A stretch of DNA of 64,000 bases from Stenopsyche tienmushanensis (GCA_008973525.1 WACJ01000042.1:1426001-1490000), one strand, 5' to 3'; counted from the stretch's first letter, positions 23,970 through 35,400 are shown. Made by a program: numbers and translations. Notes: a model not told the origin generated them from the sequence alone.

Positions 23970-24097
23970 AACTCGAACTAGCATTTAAATATCTGATGAC
24001 GATACCTCCAACTAGTGTGAAAGCTGAGCGTGCATTTTCAGCAGCAAGTTGCCTGGCTACCAAATTTAATAGCAATCAAATGCAAAATTTTGGATCG
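23970..24097 (+). mobile_element. hAT transposase dimerisation-domain relic
   Basis: One frame reads ELAFKYLMTIPPTSVKAERA followed by FSAASCLATKFNSNQ. The pattern IP-x-TSV-x-x-ERAFS is the C-terminal hATC dimerisation domain of hAT transposases. Only about 40 codons are visible and no catalytic region was found. It sits directly 3' of R1 copy B, which raises the possibility that R1 belongs to a hAT element, although copy F has different sequence at this point. Confidence 0.75.
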
Positions 24098-25399
24098 GGA
24101 TTGGATTCCCTAGTCGTAACTGCTTCATGCAGAGAAGCGATAGGCGCGCCCATTTCCAAGCATCAACGGGGCTTAGCAGCCTCGATACGGACTCGCAGCA
24201 TACGACGGAATCCTTTATTTTTTAATATTATTTTAAATAGTAATAGAGACACTCCAGATGATGAACTTCTTCCTGAAGTAAGACCAGATCGATAACGGTA
24301 GATAAAAACGTCTTCACTCAGCCGAGACGTATGGCTCATTCATACGCTTTCAATGGTGTCAGAAGTTAAATGTCTTGTTTTGCAGCTTTTTTATTTTATA
24401 CAAAGCGATCTTTGGAGCATATGATGATGCGATTTTATTAATGATAATTACAACGATCATTTTCTATTAGCTTCCGTTGATTGTTGAAGGAGCTTTGACC
24501 TCAATACCGAAGCTTTCTTTGATTAAAGAGCTTTTCGTAACATCTGCTTATTTGAATTCTCTAATCGGATGCTTTAATGAAACGCGCTTTGTTTAATGGT
24601 TTTCAACATGTTTGGGAGTGTGTACGCTTTTGGGCGATTTATTCGGACTCTATAATAGTTTCCCGTGGCCTCTTTAAGCAGATCTCATTTGAAGGCTCTC
24701 TCGAATTTAATGAGGCGATAAAAAATTCCGATTCAATGTTACGCAGGAGTAAACACGGAAGTGGTCCAGACTGGTCTGGATGAGTTTTGAGAATCTCAGA
24801 TGATTCACAATGGCTATAGATAGGACGACCTTAGTGGCTGGAACCTTTTGTGCCGTGTTTACACCACGTGCTTCGGATAAATATAGCGAACACCGAAGCC
24901 GATGACTGATCCTCAAGATTCTACACACGAAGACTGTTTACATGCTGCTGGCGATTATATATTGCATTTTTTTCTAACTGCTTTGTATTGTCTGCATGTT
25001 TGACAGCTCGCCATGAGCTCGCCGTTAAAGCTGCTTATTATCACATCAACGGCTGCAAACGAGATCGGTTTCTTAATGCCGCAAAACTATGCGAGAGTCT
25101 CTCGTAAATAGACACTTGATAGGTTTTTTTCTATTTTTTATTTTAATCTGAAGGATGCCGGAGGAATTTTAAAATCGATCCGTACGCCGAGGAGTACTCG
25201 CATTCCTTTCTGTATCAGGCCATATTGTTAATTCAATGACTTCTATTTAATTTTCGCAACGTGAGGCTTGTGCAGAAATGCCAATCAATTTTCTTTGAAC
25301 AATCTGAAAAATATCTCTTAAATCTTATCCAACCCTGCAAAGTCTAAATTTCATCGAAGGATAATATATAATATTTCAAATAATTTAGTGAGTGGCAAA
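24098..25399. other. Single-copy interval
   Basis: The frame 23996-24295 runs on past the hAT motif without further recognisable domain. Nothing else is supported. Confidence 0.4.
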
Positions 25400-25560
25400 G
25401 AAAGACTATTCTCGCACATTGAGTGCAGAAATTAGTGAATCGGAGACAGTGATGGAGAGAGTGTCTTGCGTCTCATCACACACTCGCACATCGATGACAT
25501 GGTCGTGTTGTAAAGGCACCCCTATACGTCTAAATATTTTCAAATATTGCGAAAAGCGAT
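25400..25560 (+). repeat. R2 dispersed repeat, 5' half
   Basis: CGCACATTGAGTGCAGAAAT, TAGTGAATCGGAGACAGTG, GAGAGAGTGTCTTGCGTCTC, GGTCGTGTTGTAAAGGCACC and CGTCTAAATATTTTC match 44455-44550 and, reversed, 61353-61425 and 38548-38612. Confidence 0.75.
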
Positions 25561-25673
25561 CCAGAGCGCATTATTTTCAATTCACATCAATCATCAACAG
25601 ATGACGACATTCATATTAAAATTATAATGGAATTTGTCCGAATCATCATAATAAATAGTAGAGATCGATGATG
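25561..25673. other. Short spacer
   Basis: It includes CATAATAAATAGTAGAGATC, a weak echo of the R2 block ATAATAAATAGTAA. Confidence 0.3.
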
Positions 25674-26021
25674 GCTACTAAATCGAGACATTCCCGCCGA
25701 AATCTGGACGCTTGGAAACAGTGGCGTAACTACTAATTAACGATCATATATATGGTACATATATGTTTTTCAAATTGTTATATTAACCTTTCCCTACCGA
25801 TGATGTATTTACTACACCTCGACTCTAATAATGGGAATATCGATATGAAATATAATAGATACAGGGTTCAAAATTTTTATATTCCTCCGTAATATAATCA
25901 CGAATCACATCAAAGTATCATAGTCTATGAGTATTCATCAGCAGCGACGGAAATAAATAATTTGTCGGGAAATCGGGAATTTTGCGAGTTTTAGTTCGTG
26001 TCTCAGCAGAAAGGAATTTTA
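25674..26021 (+). repeat. R1 dispersed repeat, copy C
   Basis: The left flank GGCTACTAAATCGAGACATT matches the flank of copy E, so the family extends beyond the common body. The body runs from CAAATTGTTATATTAACC to GCAGCAGAAAGGAATTTTAC. Confidence 0.85.
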
Positions 26022-26169
26022 CTTAGATATTTAAATAACATTTAATATTGAACAAATGGACTTATTGGTAATTTTTAATCAAATTTATCAATGTAATTTC
26101 ATAAAATGTTGAAAATCTTGGAAAATCTCCGGATTTCACTTGAAATGAAAAAGGTTTAACTTGGCGTAA

Positions 26170-26325
26170 AAATACTGTATATTTGACACACTATTATGAG
26201 GCCTAAAAATATCAACAGTGTTAAGGTTGATTTATTGATATACAATCTTTATTCACGCTGAGCGGTCCTGAGAGTTCTGAGAGAGTGAATTTATATAAAA
26301 ACAAAGCATATGCGTATTAAACACA
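26170..26325 (+). repeat. R2 dispersed repeat, 3' half
   Basis: CACACTATTATGAGGCCTAA, ATATCAACAGTGTTAAGGTT, GATTTATTGATATACAATC, TTCACGCTGAGCGGTCCTGA and AAACAAAGCATATGCGTATT match 37680-37780. Confidence 0.75.
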
Positions 26326-26832
26326 CGATTAAATTCATATATGTATATATTGCCGGGCGCCGATATATCGTCATTATAAACACTTGCGAAAAATGCTGAA
26401 AATCGATGTATCGTCGTGTATTTAATAAATAAGCTTATTAAAAAGGAGTAATTTAATGCACAATTGAGATCTTAACCAGTAGTAAAATTGATATAAATGT
26501 ATGTGTGTCTGTCTGTTCTCCATGAGCTCTATTTTGTAAATATGTCCCCAAGATTGTTAGACTGTTATGATGACTGTAATTAAATAGATATTAATAAATA
26601 AGATACATACAAAGGCTTACATTCCATTCCATCGTCGACGGAACAAAGAAAATTTGATTGTTCAGCTATTCAACAGGTCTCTTTGTGTTTGTTTATGAAA
26701 AGGATATTCTGCCAGTTAAATTTTCTACCCTTTGAGTATGCTTGTAATCTTCAACCCTTATCTATGTCATATCTATCACTGCAAAAAATAAGGACTTGTT
26801 GCATTGTAAACCTATCCATTCATTCATAAATA
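26326..26832. other. AT-rich interval
   Basis: Near 26495 it has ATGTATGTGTGTCTGTCTGT, a sequence common at the 5' side of non-LTR tails, but nothing diagnostic. Confidence 0.35.
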
Positions 26833-27040
26833 CAGAGTGCGGCATATAATAACACAAACGGTATAGGAGATGAAAGTTTAATTATTTTTGTTATATTACA
26901 GAATGATATTTAAAGTTTATTTACTTTATATAAAAACGTTAAATTTTGCGCTTTTGAATGAGCGTCATTTCACTCTTCTAGAAATAGGCATTGCTTCAGG
27001 GCGCGCATTTCAAATAAGGAAGTTTCCCTGCCGCACCCTG
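26833..27040 (+). mobile_element. M1 MITE, complete copy (208 bp)
   Basis: TA-flanked. The left end is CAGAGTGCGGCATATAAT; the right end is TTTCAAATAAGGAAGTTTCC then CTGCCGCACCCTG. Read inward, the right end gives CAGGGTGCGGCAGGGAAACT. Five more members share the interior (GTTATATTACAGAATGA, AAAACGTTA). TA duplications and CAG ends place it with Tc1/mariner-derived MITEs. Confidence 0.9.
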
Positions 27041-28087
27041 TAGCTCTTCCATATTGAAGTTAAGTGGACCCATATTTCAAACGGCGCACATTATGAACAT
27101 GAAAAATATAACTTGATTCATAGTTCATTAAATGTAAATTATCTGGTGTTAAAAGCTCACATGCATAAATTCTACGAGAGCCCATATATTTATGGTCGCT
27201 CTTATCTGACCTTTTCACTCCGAAACGGTGATTCGAATAGTCCCGAGCGCGAATTGGAGCACTAAAGACCTCCACAGATTCATCATTGTTAGAAACGCTT
27301 GGAGATAAGGAGTCACCTTTAATTTAACAACGAATGCCGACATTCAATTAGCCACTATCCATTATAATGCCACAATTCTGACGATAGCAGTCGGCAGTAT
27401 TTCATCCCGGCTATCGGACCACTCGAAAAGGATTTTGACATTAGCGTCACAACTATAAAAGGCTATGGAAGATAAGGAGAGAATAACGAGTCCTGGTGGC
27501 CATCCAACGTCCCTTGCACTCGTCGCGGCGAACAAAGTCTTTCAATTGGAGCTTTCGAGGGGCTTCTGTGATGAAGGCTGTCGATCCAGTTCGGACGATG
27601 GAATTCATCTCGTGGAAGGACGATTTCTATTTTGCATCGCGATTTTATCTGCGATTGCATGCATTAAATGCTGTCTGCTAAATATCTGCCTGCGATCAAT
27701 TCATATTTATAGCGCAATAATTTGCTGCTAAGTAATACTCACGCTTGTTAGTTAAATTGATCTCCAATAGCATTGGCTTTATTATAGGCGCACAAGTATA
27801 CTCCGATGATTTGTTGTTTAATTTATAATTTAATCATGCCGAAGAATAAATATTTATCAGCAGAAGCAAGAAAGTGGGCGCATTCCTGAGATAGATGTGG
27901 GAAAAATTAGATGCGTGGATAATGGCACTTAAAAATCCTACTAAAACACTCGGCAAACATCATTTTACAGAGCCAAATTGATCGAATTTATATTCGTACA
28001 CATTTGCAATCATTAATTATTGTTTGATCTTTATAAGCGTAGGCGTGAATTTTATGTATTAGACGTGGCTATTAAATAACGAGACTC
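27041..28087. other. Single-copy interval with a TATA-like box
   Basis: TATAAAAGG occurs at 27454-27462, but the next ATG is only a few bases away and the following frames (27465, 27496 plus; 27463 minus) overlap with no domain. No gene is called. Confidence 0.35.
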
Positions 28088-28440
28088 AATGTTAACTGGT
28101 TGACACGATTTCAACCCTTCTAGTCATTCAAAATAAAAAAAATAAAGAAGACTCTTAATTGGTAAAGATTTCGCTATAGTCCCTACCTCAAGAACGAAAA
28201 AATATTTTTATAAAATGGCGACTGTTTAAAAAAAAATAAGTCAATTTTTGTCGACTTTTTTTTACAGTTTTAAATTTTTTTTAAATAGTTAAAAATAAAA
28301 TTTTGATGTAAGTCTGGTAGAAACAATAGAGAATTATATATAAAAGGTTCATACAAAATTTGAAGTAAATCGATTGATTAAAACTTGAGATAACATGTCA
28401 ACCGTGTTGAAAAAAGTAGTTTCGAGAAAATTACATTTAA
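28088..28440 (+). repeat. R5 dispersed repeat, copy 3
   Basis: GGTTGACACGATTTCAACCC, TATAGTCCCTACCTCAAGAA, AAAATGGCGACTGTTTAAA, TTTTGATGTAAGTCTGGTAG, CTTGAGATAACATGTCAACC and GTAGTTTCGAGAAAAT, in the order seen at 2560. Confidence 0.8.
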
Positions 28441-29233
28441 ATATTTTCAATATAATATTGATATAAAATTAAAAATATTAATCTAAACTACTTTTTAATT
28501 ATACACAATACGTATTATTAAAATTAATAGGGAACGATTATGTTTATTAAATATTTTTACCTTTTAATAATAGTCATGAAAGCAAAAATTGCTGTAAAAT
28601 TTGCTTCACTTATGGGCTGCACACATACGATACAATGTCTGGTTTTTTATTTTTTGTTGTTGTTAAAAATGCATATTTTGTCCTAGTAACATAAATTCAG
28701 ATCTGATTAAAAGGATACATTTTCAAACATTGATACGTTTGTCTTAATCCCACTATTTGAATTGGTATATGGCCGATGACACAACATGTGTGCCATAACT
28801 TGGAGGACCGTTTACGGTATATCTTAAAAACAAGTTACCAACCCCAAAAATTATGAATGTTTAAGCCTTTATCTTCGATAACGTCTATTTTGGGCTTCTT
28901 CTCTTTCATTGTTTAGGCTTATTCGGCATCTTCATCGATCTGATCGTCTTGGCTTGGACTTGATCTTCCGATGTCATCTTCGATTTGTCCATGATCTCCT
29001 GATTGGATTTAAATTATGAGCAAAAATCAATAGTGATTGAACGGAGCAGCTTTTTTTTTTGGATATTTTATTGAGGATTTATTGTTCATGGAGCGATTAA
29101 GCGGTCGAACTATTAGCTCAATTATCATGAGTTCAAATCTACAGAAGATCATGTTTTTAAAATATATATTTACCATGAAAAAACATGAAAAATTGCTTGG
29201 AAATATTTTCATAAAAGGATTGCTATAAGACGA
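28441..29233. other. AT-rich interval
   Basis: Two overlapping opposite-strand frames near 29027-29228 are an AT-rich artefact. Nothing else stands out. Confidence 0.4.
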
Positions 29234-29431
29234 TTATATGAGATATAAATTTTATTATTTCATGTTACAGAGAGACATTTAAAGACAATCCTCTGGATGA
29301 TCGTTATTAAATCTGTATAATAAAAAAACGTTACTTTTTGTTCTTTTAAATGAGTGATATATTATTCTTGTAAGATTAACTGTCGCTTTAGGGTGCTTAT
29401 TTCAAATAAGGAAGTTTCCCTGCCGCACCCG
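29234..29431 (+). mobile_element. M1 MITE, left end missing
   Basis: The interior (ATATGAGATATAAATTTTAT, ATGTTACAGAGAGACATTTA) and the right terminus (AAATAAGGAAGTTTCCCTGC, CGCACCCG) match the other members. The left GCGGCAGGGAAA terminus is gone. Confidence 0.8.
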
Positions 29432-29743
29432 CATAATCGACTTATATTATCGCAATTTAATAATTGGTCATCGTTGTCTGCATTATTTATATAATATCAC
29501 ATTGTTTTGATGTATTTTATGTAAAGATGAATGGCCTATCTATTACCATTGTTACTGTTCATCGATTATTAGAGCAATGGCACATATGTTGTGTCATCGG
29601 TCATTATGATAATAGTGATACACACTATATTGAACCATTGCGATAAAGCATGAATATTTAGCAATATTTGTTAAGTCAAAAACATAATAAAATATCCATC
29701 AAAAATAATTTAATATCGAAAAACTATTTGTGGATTTTTCGCA

Positions 29744-29950
29744 CAGAGTGCGGCAGGGAAATTACCTTATTTAAAAAATGAAAAACGCAAACTGTATGGG
29801 AGATATCGGTTTAATTATTTTTCCATATTAAACAGAGACATTTAAATATAGTACTTTGTGTATTAGATACTCAATATACATGATAGAAAACGTTAGGGAA
29901 TCGTTTATTGGCGCGCGTTTCATATAAGGAAGTTTCCCTGCCGCACTATG
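29744..29950 (+). mobile_element. M1 MITE, complete copy (207 bp)
   Basis: CAGAGTGCGGCAGGGAAATT on the left and AAGGAAGTTTCCCTGCCGCA on the right give a 20-bp near-perfect terminal repeat. TA follows the right end; the left TA has decayed to CA. It lies 312 bp from the preceding copy, in the same orientation. Confidence 0.9.
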
Positions 29951-30764
29951 TACATGTACACCCTTTTATCACAAGGGCAATTTCGGGCTTTATTTATATA
30001 GCGTATCTATCTGTCGTTTATGCCTTGTCGCTTGTATATCCGCGGGGAACGCTTCTTTATTGCAAATATGCAATTTATCTTGTAGATCGCAATCCGGAAG
30101 CGTTTCGCTCGCATGACACGGATCATGATTGATACTGAGCCGTGAAAAAAGGGTGCATATTTGTTGCGCACCATTTGAGAAACACGTACTAATTAAGAGC
30201 GGCATGAATAAGTAATTATCGGAGCTATTTTATTTCATTCGTCTCCAATGAAATATGATAATTCGAGGTAGCGGACTTGCGTAATGAGCGGACCGAGGCG
30301 TGATGATACATTTGTTTTGTTGGGCCGAGAGCAATGCGCGGTGATTAAATGTAATAATTTATTTATCTCGATGTAAACATTTCCTCGGCGTACAACTCAC
30401 TAATGAATATGTTCGAGGTGCGCAACGGGAAAACTGAGCCCGTCGCAAATTCTTGTTTATGCACTCTGTCATTTTCTTTCTATTGCTCACTTCATTGCCT
30501 GCTCTCATATTTCTCTACAAATATGGAATAGCGGCTTAACGATGCAGCCGAATGGAGTTGAAGAAAGGTGCTCGCCTGCAAAAATGTAGAACAAAGCATA
30601 ACACCCATGAGACGCTCATGCACTTCAATACCTCCATTAAGTCCAACAATTAGATTGCATTCCGTTACAAATGCCTCCTAGTTGAAACTCTCCATATCGA
30701 CATCATAATTGCGAACGACAGCGGTCCTTCTTGCATTCCTGTTTAATTAGGAGCAAACGACTCG
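29951..30764. other. Single-copy interval
   Basis: Moderate GC with several CG dinucleotides. Overlapping frames at 29908 and 29990 lie on opposite strands. No repeat block was found. Confidence 0.35.
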
Positions 30765-30782
30765 GAGCGCCATCTAGTGACC
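30765..30782 (-). promoter_or_regulatory. CTCF-like motif
   Basis: On the minus strand GGTCACTAGATGGCGCTC fits the CTCF core consensus CCASYAGRKGGCRS at 13 of 14 positions (only the first C differs). CTCF is an insulator and chromatin-loop factor conserved in bilaterians. A single motif match in 64 kb is weak evidence on its own. Confidence 0.4.
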
Positions 30783-31250
30783 GCCCATCAAACATCAATA
30801 AACACTTTAAACGAATGCAATTTACATATTCAACTTACAATTGCAGATTGATTAGAATAATTCATTCTTATATGACGATTTTATCAGAAATATTTGATGG
30901 TATCTTAAGGACGACCGGTGTATCCGAATAACAAATTTAATCTATTCATCCATGCTAAAAATGCGTGGTTATTTATTAAATATGGGATTGCATAAAGTTT
31001 GTGCGGGCGGCGGCAATTGGCAGATTACCCCTTCGATTAGTGAGTTTAAATTACCCATTTATTATGATTTTAAGAGGACCACGAACGATCTAAGAACGCC
31101 CCATACCAATGTGCGAAAATGTTCTTTTGTATCACCAGAGGTCGACCGCATATATGCGCGATTACTCATCAACGGATTAAATTGCACTTGGGTACAAAAA
31201 ATGATGCTTTGCGAGAGGCATGATTTAATATTCGTTTAAGTATCTTTATA
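30783..31250. other. Interval with an unassigned 95-codon frame
   Basis: The plus frame 30952-31239 has no recognisable domain. It ends just before T2 copy 2. Confidence 0.35.
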
Positions 31251-31778
31251 CAGAGTGTTTGGCACATTAACCGATTCTTTTTTTGGGTTTAGGGGAGTTT
31301 TTGCCACATTTTACGCATAGGCCATATATCCTTGTGTCTAAATAGGTTTTTTTTTAAATATTTAGAAAATAGACCCAAAATTTCACCTTTTTAAATTTTC
31401 AAAAAGTGTGCAAACGAATGAGAAATTTCAATTTCCAAATTCTTTAAAAAAAACTAATAGCCTTCTTCATTCTTTCAGTTAGGATTTATTTTGTGGACAC
31501 CTCTGTCGTATAAATTAATTATTTTGCATGTCCCTAGACAAAGAAATCCAGTGGTGTCAGATATGAAGACCGTGCAAGCCACGGAATAGGGCACATCCAC
31601 AGGAAAATTAATCCAGTGGTGTCAGATCGGAAGACCAGGCGAGTCACGGAATAGGGTACGTCCTTAGACAAAGAAATCCATTGGTGTCAGGTCTGGTTGA
31701 TCATGCGAGTCACGGAGACAAACCTAACATAACCTAACCTCCAAGAAAAAAATATTGGTCCATGTGCAAAACACTCTG
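31251..31778 (+). mobile_element. T2 TIR element, complete copy 2 (528 bp)
   Basis: TA on both sides. The left end is CAGAGTGTTTGGCACATTAA and the right end read inward is CAGAGTGTTTTGCACATGGA. It shares with copy 1 the G-rich stretch after the left end and the AGGATTTATTTTGTGG...TAAATTAATT block in the same orientation. The 65-bp array beyond it is inverted relative to copy 1. No transposase is present. Confidence 0.85.
31534..31725 (-). repeat. 65-bp array from a transposase core, inverted
   Basis: The marker ATCCAGTGGTGTCAG recurs at 31546, 31611 and 31676 (third unit ATCCATTGG), an exact 65-bp period. On the minus strand each unit carries CTGACACCACTGGATTT as in 16313-16490. It ends at a short ACAAACCTAACATAACCTAA stretch. 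Confidence 0.85.
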
Positions 31779-32094
31779 TATTTATGGTATATTTATTAAA
31801 TCTTTAAATATTTGTATTTGTATTAAAAACTTATTTTCTAGCATAATTTCTGAATTAAAATCTGGGAGTCCCAGTCTGAGTACATAGCAAATATATAGAA
31901 AGAGATAACCTAAACAATATACATAATAATGACTTGCTGACAAGCTGAAATTTGAGTTGATAACAATATTATCTGAAGTATTGTTTTAACAGAAAAATTA
32001 AAAGGATGAACAAAGAGTAAAGATTACAGTTTTATAAGATCAATAGAATCAAACGAATTCTGCATAAGAATAGTAAAGCTCATATATTATGCCA
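31779..32094. other. AT-rich interval
   Basis: Contains CTGGGAGTCCCAGTCTGAGT at 31862, which recurs reversed at 56640-56665 together with the neighbouring AGCAAATATA. Confidence 0.4.
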
Positions 32095-32190
32095 GTCATG
32101 AGATCAAATCGAGAGGCCATGGACATGTACGGCGAAGCGTCGATTACATTGGGCAGGTCATGTAGCGAAGATGCCGACGCACAGAGTCCC
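32095..32190 (+). mobile_element. Non-LTR retrotransposon C-terminal scrap
   Basis: One frame reads KRRLHWAGHVAKMPTHRVP. The pattern R-L-x-W-x-GHV-x-RM is characteristic of the end of the reverse-transcriptase ORF in many arthropod non-LTR elements. The segment just upstream (AATCGAGAGGCCATGGACAT) matches 40050-40075 reversed. Only about 30 codons remain. Confidence 0.6.
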
Positions 32191-32555
32191 TCTTCCCATA
32201 TCAGATTCTGGATCGAGTGGCAATAGACCTGTATTTCTGGGTTTAGGCAATTGCAGGGAGGTGGTCCAGGAGAGACGGAAATTATGGCAAGCGTTGTCGA
32301 TCCGGTTGAGTATCCCAGTCTCTATTTCGCGTGAGACATGTACCAAACCGAAAAATACCAGATATTTTTGAACCGGTTCAAGATCGGTTTTCTTCACTAC
32401 AAAAATAACGGTTTTACTGATTTTCGGTTCAGTACCGGCTCGAAGCGCTCATTTTAACGATTAACGTCTGTACACTGTGTACCATTGTATAAGTGAGTTA
32501 ATTTTAAATTGAGTTAAACATAGATGCTATATTCGTATGTTCAGCATTAGTCGTA

Positions 32556-32735
32556 CACACAAATCCACTTTTCTCTCAGGACCGCGCAGCGCGAGTAAAG
32601 CTTGTATATCAATAAATGAACCTTAACACTGTCGATAGCACACAATTGAATTTTTTGATTTTTTTTAATTCCGTATCTGTCTTCGATTCACTAATCTCCG
32701 CAATCAATGTGCGAGGATGCTCTTTTTGTATCACT
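32556..32735 (-). repeat. R2 dispersed repeat, reverse copy
   Basis: CCACTTTTCTCTCAGGACCG, GCTTGTATATCAATAAATGA, ACCTTAACACTGTCGATAG, then after a deletion CTTCGATTCACTAATCTCCG and CAATGTGCGAGGATGC. The two halves of the family are joined here with the middle missing. Confidence 0.75.
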
Positions 32736-33719
32736 CGATTGAATATTAAAATGGTGTTAAGTCGTTCATGTGCTTTATAAAGAAAAATCAATCGACGATA
32801 GTCTTTATGGTTAACAAAGCGCCATATGTCATCATTCAAAATGTTATAAATCCATATTATGTACACTTTTATGGCAAAAGTTGTTCTGCTCAACATACAA
32901 ATCCGTATGTTTAATGGATACGATCATATTGTCTCGGGGATAATGTACTGTAAACACATGGGATGACATCCAGACGTACAGACGTGTCTAGGGGTGGTTT
33001 TTAATGTAATTGTTAGCGAGAACACACACAAAACAGGAAAACATAAAAAGCAACGCCGGCAATAAATATTTACGATATTGCCCGAAGTATTTTTGCATGC
33101 AAATAATTGCACACACACACGAATAAAATTTTACTTTCATTTCAATGGCAAGTCTTAGAATGTCGAGGATGATAGTTTTGATTCATTCGGATAGAAAGTG
33201 CGCTTCTCTTGGTCGTCTATTTCACGACTTTCGATATCTATTATGTTGCAGTTCGAGGAGAGATGTTTTATAACGTCGTTCGAATCGCAACCAGTTCAGC
33301 CATCGGACTTGCATAAAATCACATTGTTAAATACTGCTATTTACCAGTTTCCAGCCGGGGAGCAATCATCTCCGATATGTCGTATCATTACGCATGTTGA
33401 TGAGATAAAACATATCGGTCGAGCCTCGATTAATGATCTTTAATCGGCTGTAATCATACTTATTTAGAATATTTTTCGGGTTGGATAAGAGGCCATCCGT
33501 GACCGGCCACCCATCTTGGTTCGACCAATACTATGTGTTATTTCGTTTTTTTCTGGGTCTCGGATGTAAACATTTGATTATACGAAGCTTACAGCTATGT
33601 TTATATCTAAATTAAACCTAAGAATCTTATACATCAATGTCGTTAAAAAACGACAAGCAATTCACCGAAGAAATAGGGGATCCTCAATAGCCATTCGCAG
33701 ATAAGGATAAAGGGGGTAT
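32736..33719. other. Single-copy interval
   Basis: An 81-codon plus frame (33198-33443) has no family match. A short CA run lies at 33110-33120. Confidence 0.35.
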
Positions 33720-34055
33720 TCTAGTCTAGAATTTAGAAAAAATCTTTTTTTAAAGTTTAGACTTTTAAGAATATATTTTTCAAATGAATTTCCAAAATTC
33801 CAATTATTCTCAGAGTTATCAGGTTAAACGTCAACTTTTTTTATTTTAACTGCTTTAAAAAAAATAAAACATAAGACCAAAAAATTATTCTTTTAAACTG
33901 TCGCCATTTTATGTAAAATTATTTTGTTTGAATCATTATTTTTTCTTCTATGGTAGGGATCATAGCGAAAATTTTACTGATTAAGAATCTTTTTTAAAAA
34001 ATCTTTTAGATGACTAAAAGGGTTAAAACCATGTCAACCAGGACACGCTCCCGTT
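33720..34055 (-). repeat. R5 dispersed repeat, copy 4
   Basis: Reverse copy: AACTGTCGCCATTTTATG, TATGGTAGGGATCATAGCG, AGATGACTAAAAGGGTTAAA, CATGTCAACCAGGACACG. On the minus strand it continues directly from R3 at 34070 without spacer. Confidence 0.75.
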
Positions 34056-34235
34056 ACAAGTATATAACTTAACGCCCCCCCCTCCGAAAATCCATTTTAC
34101 TTTTTAAAGCTAACTAATACTATTATAAATGCAATATACTTAATTATAATGTATGATTTAAAATAATATACAAAGATAGTGGCCATAAGGTTTGTATGCT
34201 CAATCGGTCCGCTTTTCGGACCGCTGATTACTGAT
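34056..34235 (-). repeat. R3 hairpin repeat, reverse copy joined to R5
   Basis: The perfect hairpin CGGTCCG/CTTTT/CGGACCG lies at 34205-34223, flanked by CATAAGGTTTGTATGCTCAA. Distally it has CTAATACTATTATAAATGC and an eight-C run, then TTAACG... running into the R5 end. The shared flank GCGTTAAGTTA (as at 7690) shows that R3 extends past the G/C run. Confidence 0.8.
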
Positions 34236-34989
34236 TAGAATACTCCCTTAATGATTTTTCCTTGTTTTTATTTGGGTAGATCATGAAGATGACAGTGTCG
34301 AATTTTTACTTACGAAAAACTACCCATAGCATCTAAACGCTGCAGAATTTGTGCAATGCGAGAACTGCCTAAATGGCAAATTTCTCTGTACTGCGGGGCT
34401 CCGCTCTTCACATTGTCCCCGAATAACAACGACCATAACCTCTTGGAAAGACGTAAAGGCATCTTAAAAATAATTCATATTATCATATTGTATGAAGCGT
34501 AGATTTATTGTACTTTTTTACTAACATCTGCCATCGGTCATATCAACCACCCATACCGCATTCAATTTCTATTGGCATTGCAGTATTTAAATGCTTTTTT
34601 TATTTTTTTAAATCGTCAAATAATCTTAACACATTACACACGGGAAGCATAAGTAATATGCTCTATATTCGACTGATGGCTGCGTACGGGAAGCATTTTT
34701 TATTTAAAAAAATGTCATTATAAGATGTTGTCTTATGAGCTTTTATTAAAATTATTTTTTTAAAATTGAATACATTTACAATACACAAAATGACCAAAAA
34801 CTATGTTTAATTTTCGGAAATGTTCTATTTAAATCCATATGTTTAAATATTATTTTGTGTTATATACGTATTTGTATTGGATGTTGAAAGATTGCACGCG
34901 CTAGAAAGTAAACGCACCCAAACTTCTCCCGTACGCAAAGTGTTAAAATCGTTTTTTACTCCATTTTTATAATAATTTAACTAGTTGAA
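34236..34989. other. AT-rich interval
   Basis: ACGGGAAGCAT occurs twice (34640, 34689), and again at 57490 and, reversed, at about 42570. Otherwise nothing is recognised. Confidence 0.35.
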
Positions 34990-35400
34990 AACTGATCTGT
35001 AAAGGCGAACTTCGACACACCTCACTCTGATGGCCGAGTCCGCGTGTTTGTCGGCCTATTTTGTTCAGTCGCAGTAAATTCATCCGATGGGGAGGTCGAC
35101 GCGCACTCCCACCATCTTCCATTCGTGCGACATCCACACGGTCATACATTTTTTGGCTTTGCAGAACAATACCGCCGCGAATATCCATCAGAAGCTCGTG
35201 GATGTTTATAGTAGTGATGTGATGAGTCGACAATATGTCACGAAGATGATGACACAACAACATGGGTTAGGTTGCTCAGAGAAGCCGTATTTCATGAAGA
35301 ATTTCTCGAAGTCTCTTTGGTGATATTGTGTCGGGAACACTTGGTCACAAGAAGTTGTGTGCGAGATGGGTACTCAGAATGCCCAGACCGTGCATCATAA
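34990..35400 (+). mobile_element. Mariner family B, N-terminal relic (+)
   Basis: The frame 35087-35323 reads IHFLALQNNTAANIHQKLVD and VYSSDVMSRQYVTK, the start of a mariner transposase (compare YGSDVMSLQHVTKWV at 11560). A large deletion follows, then, across frames, EEFLEVSL, DIVSGTLGHKKLCARW and VLRM-like sequence to 35390. The 5' leader (AACAAAATGG reversed, CATCGGAAGAATTTACTGT-like) is shared with 50540, 55180 and 62495. No catalytic region is present. Confidence 0.8.

Noticed and set aside
27454..27462. TATA box TATAAAAGG as a promoter
   Set aside because: The ATG lies only a few bases downstream and no coding sequence follows. A single TATA match is expected by chance in AT-rich DNA.
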